Assembly (NCBI GenBank): GCA_005889515.1
Contig: VBHE01000063.1
Location: 4,611-17,189, forward strand
Length of the DNA: 12,579 bases
Direction: 5' to 3'
Origin: Chloroflexota bacterium
GTDB taxonomy: Bacteria > Chloroflexota > Dormibacteria > Aeolococcales > Aeolococcaceae
The first letter of the stretch is position 1; each line of letters opens with the position of its first letter. This document shows positions 6,876 to 12,579 of this stretch, one piece after another. The notes under the pieces were generated by a model that saw only the letters and a list, made by a program, of their open reading frames with translations, ran no database searches and was not told the DNA's origin. A program made the position numbers and the translations under genes.

Positions 6876-8806
6876 GTGAGCACCGAGCGACAGTCGCGAG
6901 AGGTTGCCGAGGCGGCACGCGAGACGGAGTGGACCCTCCCCAGCTTCGGCAAGGAGCTCTTCCTCGGTCGCTTCCGGCTCGACCTCATCCATCCCCATCC
7001 CCGTCCCACCCCCGAGGCGAGGCAGCGCGGCGAGGAGTTCCTGACGCGGCTCGAGCAGTTCCTGCGCACCAGCGTCGACCCGCTGGTGATCGAGCGCGAC
7101 GGCCAGATCCCCGACGACGTGGTCCGCGGCCTGGCGAAGCTCGGCGCCCTGGGCATGACCGTCCCCGTCGAGTACGGCGGCGTCGGGCTCTCCAAGCTCT
7201 ACTACACCCGCGCCCTGCAGCTCGCCGGATCGGTGAGCGGCGCGATCAGCACCCTGCTCAGCGCCCACCAGTCGATCGGCGTCGCCCAGCCGCTGATGCT
7301 CTTCGGCACCGAGGAGCAGAAGCGCAAGTACCTGCCGCTGGTGGCGACGACCGAGATCAGCGCCTTCCTGCTCACCGAGTACGACGTGGGCAGCGACCCC
7401 GCGCGGATGTCGAGTTCGGCGGTCCCAACGGAGGATGGCTCGGCATACATCCTCGACGGCCTCAAGCTCTGGACCACCAACGGGGTCATCGCCGACCGGC
7501 TGGTGGTGATGGCCAAGGTGCCGCGCTCCGAGGGTCATCGCGGCGGCATCAGCGCCTTCATCGTCGACGCGCATGCGCCCGGCATCACCGTCGAGCACCG
7601 CAACGCGTTCATGGGCCTGAGGGGCATCGAGAACGGGGTCACCCGGTTCGAGAACGTGCGCGTTCCCGCCGAGGACCTGATCGGCGCCGAGGGGCTGGGC
7701 CTGAAGATCGCGCTCACCACCCTGAACACCGGCCGGCTCTCGCTCCCCGCGGTCTGCGCCGCGACCACCAAGTGGGCGCTCAAGATCGCCCGTGAGTGGT
7801 CGAACGAGCGGGTGCAGTGGGGCAGGCCGATCGGCAAGCACGAGGCCGTGGCCCAGAAGATCGCCTACATCGCCGGCCTGTCGTTCGGCCAGGAGGCGGT
7901 CGTCGACGTCTGCGCGCTGATGGCCGACGCCCACGACCGCGACATCCGCATCGAGGCGGCGCTCGCCAAGCTCTTCACCTCGGAGATGGCCTGGCTCGCC
8001 GCCGACGAGCTGGTCCAGATCCGGGGCGGCCGCGGCTTCGAGACCGCCGCCTCCCTCAAGGCGCGGGGGAGAAGCCGGTGAGCGCCGAGCAGGTGCTCCG
8101 CGACCTCCGCATCAACCGGACCTTCGAGGGATCGTCGGAGATCATGCGGCTGCTGATCGCCCGCGAGGCGGTCGACCAGCACCTCAAGGTCGCCGGCGCG
8201 CTCGTCGACGAGAAGTCCGACGCGCGCACCAAGGCGCGCGCCGCGCTGGGAGCGGGGAAGTTCTACGCGGCCTGGCTGCCCCAGCTCGCCGTCGGCCGGG
8301 GCACCAATCCCCGGGGCTATGCGGAGTTCGGACCGCTCGCCGAGCACCTGCGCCTCGTCGAGCGCTCCAGCCGCAAGCTCGCCCGCTCCATCGTCTACGG
8401 GATGGGCCGCTGGCAGGCAAAGCTCGAGTACCGGCAGGCCTTCCTCGGGCGGCTCGTCGACATCGCCGCCGAGCTCTTCGCCATGACCTGCGCCTGCGTG
8501 CGCGCTCAGATGCTCGTCCGGGACAACGCCGCCGAGTCGGCCGGCGCGATCGACCTCGCCGACCTCTTCTGCCGCGGCTCGCGGCGGCGCGTCGAGCGGC
8601 TCTTCCACGACCTGATGCACAACGACGACGCCCACAACTACGAGACCGCGCAGCGGGTGCTCGACGGCGAGTTCCTCTGGGCCGAGGCGGGGATCATCGA
8701 CACCTCGGGCGAGGGGCCGATGGTCGGCCTCCCCGACAAGAGCTCGACCAACGTCCACCGCGGTGGGCTGGCGAAGGAGGAGGAGCGCGTCGCCGCCCTC
8801 GGCTAG
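6876..8806 (+). pseudogene. VLCAD/ACAD9-type acyl-CoA dehydrogenase, frame broken by one base in a G run
   Basis: A long acyl-CoA dehydrogenase of about 643 aa once joined, with a C-terminal extension like VLCAD/ACAD9. It should oxidise fatty acyl-CoAs with FAD and ETF. Part one (GTG 6876 to about 8069, 398 residues) has VPVEYGGVGLSK, the signature LTEYDVGSDPA, GLKLWTTNG and IRGGRGFETAASLKARG. Part two (8069-8806, 245 residues) begins EKPVSAEQVLRDLRINR and contains the expected catalytic Glu in RTFEGSSEIMRL, then the helical extension to the TAG at 8806. The frames meet at G5 (8065-8069). One more G would join them with no residue lost; as it stands the reading stops at the TGA at 8079-8081, before the catalytic Glu. 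A homopolymer sequencing error is most likely; minus-1 slippage or real decay is possible. Confidence 0.87.
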
Positions 8807-8845
8807 TTTCGGCCGGCTACGTCACCATCTCGCAGCCCAGGCCCG

Positions 8846-8874
8846 CGGCGGGGAGGCGGATCGCCTCCCCGCCG
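8846..8874. terminator. Perfect 13-bp GC hairpin between convergent genes
   Basis: The arms 8846-8858 and 8862-8874 are fully complementary with a GAT loop. The element sits in the 82-bp gap between the stop of the acyl-CoA dehydrogenase (8806, plus) and the stop of the TIGR03083-type gene (8889, minus). That is the right place for a bidirectional terminator, though neither side has a T-tract, which is common in very GC-rich genomes. Confidence 0.7.
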
Positions 8875-8888
8875 GCGGGGCCGTCGGG

Positions 8889-9515
8889 CTACGTCCGCGA
8901 CTGCAGGGTCGCCAGGCCCGGCCCGGAGAGGCCGGCGAGCCCCGCCTTGCGGCCGGTCATCGCCAGCAGCAGGTCGAGCATCGGTCCGGAGACCTCGGGG
9001 CCGCTGCCCGTCGACCACTGCACGTCGGTCGCGGTCAGGGTCAGCCCGGCGATCCGGTTCTTCGTCCCCAGGAGCAGGTTCGACCCCTTGTAGAAGTCCG
9101 CCGCCCGCATCAGCCCCTCGGGCGGATACGCGTGGGCGATGCCGAGCGGCCGGCGGATGTCCTCCGGATGGAGCATCACCTCGCCCACCATCGCCTCGAT
9201 CGGCCCCGGGGGGTGGGTGGTGGCGGTGAGCTGGGAGCGGAACCGGCCGAGCGCGTCGGCCCCCGACGCCCCCGCCTCCGCGGCCGCGTCCTTCGCGGCC
9301 ATGGCGTTGAAGCGGAAGCCCGCCCCCGCGAACCTGGCGACGAAGCGCGGCGGGGTCATCTTCGCGGTCGCGGTCATGTGGCCGAGGACGTCGCGCACCG
9401 TCCAGCCGGCGCAGAGCGATGGGGTCGCCCACTGCGCGTCGGTGAGCCCTTCGAGGTCGGCGGCGAGCGCCCGCCGCTCCTCATGGATGACGGGCCAGGG
9501 GTCCGAGGTGGCCAC
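8889..9515 (-). CDS. DinB-like TIGR03083/maleylpyruvate-isomerase-family (mycothiol-dependent type) protein
   Basis: A 208-aa four-helix-bundle protein of the DinB-like metalloenzyme group (MDMPI N-terminal domain/TIGR03083), whose characterised member is mycothiol-dependent maleylpyruvate isomerase; most members have no known substrate. Near the N-terminus CAGWTVRDVLGHM gives the usual W-x-V-R-D-x-x-x-H motif with the first metal His, and VGEVMLHPEDIRRPLG supplies further metal-ligand candidates. I chose the GTG at 9515 over the ATG at 9563 because AGGAGG (9522-9527) sits 6 nt before it, and the homology starts with the helix after it (EERRALAADLEGL). It follows the TIGR03086-type gene on the same strand with a 71-bp gap and ends against the convergent acyl-CoA dehydrogenase. 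Its presence hints that the organism makes mycothiol, but that is inference. Confidence 0.8.
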   Translation of the reverse strand: MATSDPWPVIHEERRALAADLEGLTDAQWATPSLCAGWTVRDVLGHMTATAKMTPPRFVARFAGAGFRFNAMAAKDAAAEAGASGADALGRFRSQLTATTHPPGPIEAMVGEVMLHPEDIRRPLGIAHAYPPEGLMRAADFYKGSNLLLGTKNRIAGLTLTATDVQWSTGSGPEVSGPMLDLLLAMTGRKAGLAGLSGPGLATLQSRT

Positions 9516-9521
9516 GGGTGT

Positions 9522-9527
9522 CCTCCT
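9522..9527 (-). promoter_or_regulatory. Ribosome binding site AGGAGG for the GTG at 9515
   Basis: On the minus strand AGGAGG is followed by 6 nt and then GTG at 9515-9513. This supports the shorter GTG start over the upstream ATG at 9563. Confidence 0.75.
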
Positions 9528-9586
9528 CTGTCCGAGAAGCCGGAACGGACCGGCATTGTGCACCGCCCCGAAGGCCGCCGGTGGCG

Positions 9587-10168
9587 TCAGGGCTGGCGGC
9601 CGAGGTATCCCGCGAGCCGGTCGAATCCCGGTGCGTCGCCCGCGACCGCCACCTCGGGCCGGAACGGGTCGCCCGCCTCGTTGCGGAAGTCCGGGCGGAC
9701 GATCCCGCGGGCGATCTCCAGCACCGCGACGCCGAGGTCGGGATCGAGCCGGTCCATCTGCCCTGTCGCCCTGGCGATGTCCCAGGCGTGGGCGGAGAGA
9801 TCGACGGCGTGGATGCCCTGGACCACCGCGCCGGGGACGTCGCCGAAGAACAGCGTCCAGGACCGCTCGAGCGCGCCCGGGGCGGCGAAGGCCGCGGAGG
9901 TCTCGGCGGCCGCCCGGGTGTAGGCGCCCGCCGGGTCGTCGCCGAGCAGATCGGGGACGTCGCGCTGCCGGTCGAGCTTCTCACCGGCGGCGACGCGGGA
10001 GAAGCCGTGGGTGACGGCGACCACGTGATTGATGACGTCGCGGACCGTCCACTGGGCGCACGGGGTGGGCGCCCCGAGCTGGTCGGGACGGACGCCGGCG
10101 ATCAGCTCGCCGGCCTGCTGCACCGCGCGTGCGTGGGTGGCCGGGATCGTCTCGGTCGGCAGTGCCAT
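9587..10168 (-). CDS. TIGR03086-type DinB-like metal-binding protein
   Basis: A 193-aa protein of the TIGR03086/DinB-like family, related to mycothiol-dependent enzymes. Motifs are CAQWTVRDVINHVVAVTHGF in the first third and GIHAVDLSAHAWDIARATGQ in the last, the second being the hallmark H-x-x-D-L-x-x-H-x-W-D-x-A-x-A-T-G segment. The length is normal for a stand-alone member. The ATG at 10168 has GAGGAG (10177-10182) 8 nt upstream, arguing for independent initiation. However, the reading frame is open upstream into the alpha/beta hydrolase gene, so a fused 572-aa product starting at 11305 is formally possible. In the neighbouring frame the TGA at 10170-10168 overlaps this ATG as TGATG, a common gene-coupling layout. 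Its substrate is unknown. Confidence 0.8.
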   Translation of the reverse strand: MALPTETIPATHARAVQQAGELIAGVRPDQLGAPTPCAQWTVRDVINHVVAVTHGFSRVAAGEKLDRQRDVPDLLGDDPAGAYTRAAAETSAAFAAPGALERSWTLFFGDVPGAVVQGIHAVDLSAHAWDIARATGQMDRLDPDLGVAVLEIARGIVRPDFRNEAGDPFRPEVAVAGDAPGFDRLAGYLGRQP

Positions 10169-11305
10169 CAGCGTTTCTCCTCGACGGACGTGGGCGGGGA
10201 GGCCGCCGCCGTCGGCGACGTTCTCGACGTTGTCGACGCGGATGTCGCGAACCGGCACGGCCACCGGTTCCCCGGAGAGCGGGTCGTGGCCGGTGAACAG
10301 CCCGGTCAGCGCATCGGGACGCGCCTGGCCGCGCCGCCAGCCCACCGGCGGCTCCAGCGGATCGGCGACCGGGTCGCGCTCGTCCCAGAAGTTCAGCCAC
10401 TCGGGGAGCGAGCGCAGATTGGCCGCGTCGGTGCCCCAGCCGAGCAGCTCGACGTACTTGCGCAGCGGGCTGCCCGCGGTGACCAGGGCGGACACCCCGT
10501 CGAGGAGCGGCGGCGGCAGCTGTGAGAGCACGTCGAAGGCGACGACGGTGCCGTTGCTGTGCCCGTTGACGACCACGCGGGCGACGTCCTCGCGGAGGAG
10601 GAGGCGGGTGAGTGCCTCGCGCACGAAGGCGCGCAGCCGCTCGCGCAGCTCGTTGCGCGCCACATAGGCGGCGACGTCGTCCTCGATCTGGCGCAGCATC
10701 CCGAGGAGCCCGGTGGGTCCGGGCGGTGGGTCCTCCGGCTTGGGGCGGTGGAGGATCCCCGGGACGAGGTTGTGCCGGACCGGGGTGACGTCGGTGCGCA
10801 CCCGCAGCGAGGTCGGCGCCGGTGGCTCGGGGTCCGGGTGATGGTGGTGGAGGAGCGCGCCGAGGTCGCGCACCGCCATGCGGACCAGCCCGCCGAGGGT
10901 CGCGTAGTGGGTGATCGAGGAGAGGCCGAGGACGCTGACGTCGGCGAGCGCGGCGTGGTCCGGGCCCTCCTCCTCGAGGTGGGAGTACACGAGGGCGACG
11001 TGGGCGACCCCGGAGTCGGCGGCGGCGAGCCGCTGCCAGTCCCCGGAGAGCTCGGTCCGCCACCGCCCGCCGGCGGTGTTCAGGGTGCCGAGCCGCTCCA
11101 TGCCGGCCTCGCTCCTCTGGGTCTCCGGCGGCCAGGTGCTCTGGACGTAGACCGGGCCGCGATCGCGGTTGGGATCGTCGCCGAGCGACGCCCCGAGCCC
11201 GTCGCGGAGGTGCTCGTGGAGGCCGTCCGCATACCCTGCGACCCCCTCGCGCGGCGGCTGCTGGAAGCCGATGCCGTGGATGGTGACCAGACAGGTCAGC
11301 GCCAT
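10169..11305 (-). CDS. Alpha/beta-fold hydrolase (lipase/esterase-like), without its own stop codon
   Basis: About 379 residues of an alpha/beta hydrolase read from the ATG at 11305. Evidence is the N-terminal strand plus oxyanion loop VTIHGIGFQ, the nucleophile elbow VVNGHSNGT (Ser250), an acidic loop NFWDERDPVAD (Asp308/Asp311) and a candidate catalytic His372 in GGGLPAH, giving a complete Ser-Asp-His triad. There is no signal peptide, so it is probably cytoplasmic. Only 4 nt separate its start from the stop of the flavoprotein gene upstream, so they are likely co-transcribed. After His372 the frame reads VRRGETL and enters the TIGR03086-type gene without a stop. Family hydrolases normally continue for some residues after this His, so the true C-terminus may have been lost to a small deletion or frame error. 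The substrate is unknown. Confidence 0.7.
10177..10182 (-). promoter_or_regulatory. Ribosome binding site GAGGAG for the ATG at 10168
   Basis: GAGGAG on the minus strand lies 8 nt before ATG 10168-10166. It indicates that the TIGR03086-type protein is started separately, even though the frame is continuous with the hydrolase upstream. Confidence 0.65.
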
Positions 11306-11309
11306 CGCC

Positions 11310-12353
11310 CTAGGGTAGGTCAGCCGCCGCGAGGGCGGCGAGCCGCCGGCCGATGAGCGGAGCGAACTTGAAGCCGTGCCCGCTGCACGCCGAGCCCACC
11401 ACCAGCGGGCCGTGTCGCTCGAGGATGAAGCCCTCGTCCGCGGTGTTCGTGTACAGGCAGGTCTCGGCGCGGTGGGCGGCCGGCGCGGCGGTGGGGAAGC
11501 GCTCCGCCAGCCACGCCGCGATGCGCTCGACCTCCTCGGTGTCGACCGCCGCATCGGTGTCGGGGTCGACCGCGTGGGTCGCCCGATGCCGGCCCGCCTT
11601 CAGCCCCTCGCCCGGGCTCGGGAGTGCGTAGAAGGCGCCGTCGTCAGCCCACTCGACCAGGGTGGGCGGCGGGCCGCCGCCCAAGGCGGCGTAGGCGACC
11701 GTCTCCCGGGTCGTGATCGTCGGCAGGTCGACGCCGGAGGGGGCGAGCAGGCTCCGCGCCCAGCCGCCCGCGGTCACGACGGCGACCCGGGCGCGGAGCA
11801 CGTCGTCGGCGGTTCGCAGCACGGCGAGGCCGCCCTCGGCGCGCACGTCGAGCACCCGGGTGCCCTCGACGAGCCGGGCCCCGCGCGCCCGGGCGACCTG
11901 AGCCAGGGCGTGCCAGGCGCGCTCGGCGTGGATGACCGCACCGTCGGGCTGGTGGAGCGCCGCTCGGCCCTCGGGCAGCGACACCGACGGGAACCGGCTC
12001 GCGACCGCCTCGCGGTCGAGCAGCTCGAAGCACGCCCCGCAGGCGGTGAGCGCCTGCGCCCGCTCCTCGAGGCCGGCGCCGGTGTCGAGCCCGCCGACCC
12101 GCTCGAGGAGCGTCGCACCCGCCTCGGCCTCGAGCTCGCGCCAGAGCGGCAGCGCCTCCTGGGCCATGGCCACGTGGGGGGCGTCGGGGTAGGAGAGGCG
12201 GAAGATCCGCGAGCGGCCGTGGCTCGACCCGTGGGGGTGGCCGATCGCGAACCTCTCCACGAGCACGACCTCGGCGCCGGAGCGGGCCAGCCACCACGCC
12301 GTGGCCGCGCCCATGATCCCCGCGCCGACGACGGCGACGTCCACGTCCGCCAT
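11310..12353 (-). CDS. FAD-dependent amine oxidase, monomeric sarcosine oxidase/N-methyltryptophan oxidase-like
   Basis: A 347-aa DAO-fold flavoprotein, slightly shorter than the 370-390 aa usual for monomeric sarcosine oxidase (MSOX) and SolA. Such enzymes oxidatively demethylate N-methyl amino acids to give formaldehyde, H2O2 and the amine. The Rossmann motif VVGAGIMGAA is at residues 8-17. HGSSHGRSRIFR places His45 and Arg49 where MSOX has its equivalents. ETCLYTNTADEGF contains Cys299, in the position of the cysteine that binds FAD covalently, and GHGFKFAPLIG holds Lys329, matching the active-site Lys. The ATG at 12353 has no Shine-Dalgarno but a TANNNT box just upstream. The stop lies 4 nt before the hydrolase start. 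Pipecolate or another N-alkyl amino acid could be the real substrate. Confidence 0.85.
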   Translation of the reverse strand: MADVDVAVVGAGIMGAATAWWLARSGAEVVLVERFAIGHPHGSSHGRSRIFRLSYPDAPHVAMAQEALPLWRELEAEAGATLLERVGGLDTGAGLEERAQALTACGACFELLDREAVASRFPSVSLPEGRAALHQPDGAVIHAERAWHALAQVARARGARLVEGTRVLDVRAEGGLAVLRTADDVLRARVAVVTAGGWARSLLAPSGVDLPTITTRETVAYAALGGGPPPTLVEWADDGAFYALPSPGEGLKAGRHRATHAVDPDTDAAVDTEEVERIAAWLAERFPTAAPAAHRAETCLYTNTADEGFILERHGPLVVGSACSGHGFKFAPLIGRRLAALAAADLP

Positions 12354-12359
12354 CCCCGG

Positions 12360-12365
12360 AGTCTA
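12360..12365 (-). promoter_or_regulatory. Candidate -10 box (TAGACT) for leaderless flavoprotein transcript
   Basis: On the minus strand TAGACT is followed by exactly 6 nt and then ATG 12353, so a transcript starting 7 nt after the box would begin at the start codon. No Shine-Dalgarno sequence is present. No clear -35 box is seen. It lies in the 61-bp gap after the preceding gene's stop. Confidence 0.4.
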
Positions 12366-12414
12366 GGTATGGTCGGGGCCATGGCCACCGCGACCGACCC
12401 CGGCGCGCTCCGCG

Positions 12415-12579
12415 CTAACTCGCCGCGCGCGTGCCGGTGACCCGCTCGAGGAAGGCGCGAATCGTCGCCAGGGCCTGTGGGTCCTGCCAGGCCTCGGAGA
12501 CCCGGGCGTCGTCAGCCTCCCGGTCGCGGGTGATGCGCTCGCGGGTCGGACGGCGGAGCCGCTCCTTCGTCGACGCGTA
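12415..12579 (-). CDS. Probable enoyl-CoA hydratase/isomerase, C-terminal 54 residues (runs off right edge)
   Basis: The minus strand is open from the window edge to a TAG at 12417-12415, giving 54 residues. The tail reads RITRDREADDARVSEAWQDP and then QALATIRAFLERVTGT. An acidic helix followed by W-x-x-P-x-x-x-x-x-I-R-A-F-L-E-R is the typical end of crotonase-fold enoyl-CoA hydratases/isomerases, where the trimer-forming C-terminal helices lie. The active-site part is outside the window, so the assignment rests on the tail only. The gene lies 61 bp upstream of the flavoprotein on the same strand. It would fit the fatty acyl-CoA oxidation theme of the two acyl-CoA dehydrogenases here. Confidence 0.6.
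   Translation of the reverse strand, partial: YASTKERLRRPTRERITRDREADDARVSEAWQDPQALATIRAFLERVTGTRAAS

Noticed and set aside
9551..9576. Short GC inverted repeats between the two DinB-like genes
   Set aside because: The arms are only 4-5 bp, as expected by chance at this GC content, with no T-tract.
11316..11321. TACCCT on the minus strand 10 nt before the hydrolase ATG at 11305, as a leaderless promoter
   Set aside because: It falls within the last codons of the flavoprotein gene, whose stop is 4 nt from the hydrolase start. Operon read-through is the simpler explanation.
12368..12440. A micro-ORF (19 aa, ATG 12381) with a TATGGT box 7 nt upstream
   Set aside because: Its end overlaps the 3' end of the probable enoyl-CoA hydratase on the other strand, it stops after 19 codons and has low-complexity composition. 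A chance box in a divergent orientation is more likely than a gene, although a truncated gene start cannot be fully excluded.

Overview
The window is very GC-rich bacterial DNA with tightly packed genes. I see no mobile element, CRISPR array, rRNA or tRNA. Two mycothiol-type DinB-like proteins, several acyl-CoA/fatty-acid genes, GTG starts and TANNNT boxes placed just before start codons suggest a high-GC actinobacterial-like lineage or a relative such as Dormibacterota/Chloroflexota. The lineage is inference.

Layout from left to right. (1) A minus-strand operon, 2625 to 1: an archaeal-type NMN adenylyltransferase (NadM-like), an archaeal-type cofactor-independent phosphoglycerate mutase (ApgM-like) and an acyl-CoA dehydrogenase that runs off the left edge. 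The three are joined by 4-bp GTGA and ATGA stop/start overlaps. (2) Divergent from it, a TPR-AAA ATPase (2726-3963, +) with a frameshift and missing residues just after Walker B. (3) A minus-strand pair, glucose-6-phosphate isomerase (broken by a frameshift with about 22 residues missing) followed by a Cof-type HAD phosphatase. (4) Divergent from pgi, a small coiled-coil-like protein (83 aa) and a long VLCAD-type acyl-CoA dehydrogenase (+) whose frame breaks at a G5 run. (5) A minus-strand block from 12579 to 8889: the tail of a probable enoyl-CoA hydratase, a sarcosine/N-methyltryptophan-oxidase-like flavoprotein, an alpha/beta hydrolase running in frame into a TIGR03086-type protein, and a TIGR03083/MDMPI-type protein. 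A perfect 13-bp hairpin separates this block from the acyl-CoA dehydrogenase.

Together the genes point to central carbon metabolism (Pgi, ApgM), NAD synthesis (NadM) and fatty acyl-CoA oxidation (two acyl-CoA dehydrogenases and a probable hydratase). The most unusual property of the window is a run of lesions: three genes have clear frame breaks and a fourth pair is suspiciously fused, while neighbouring genes look intact. This fits either small assembly or sequencing deletions in GC-rich homopolymers, or real decay of otherwise well-conserved housekeeping genes. I did not find a convincing undescribed multi-gene system. The best biological lead is the translationally coupled NadM-like/ApgM-like pair, which has altered motifs.
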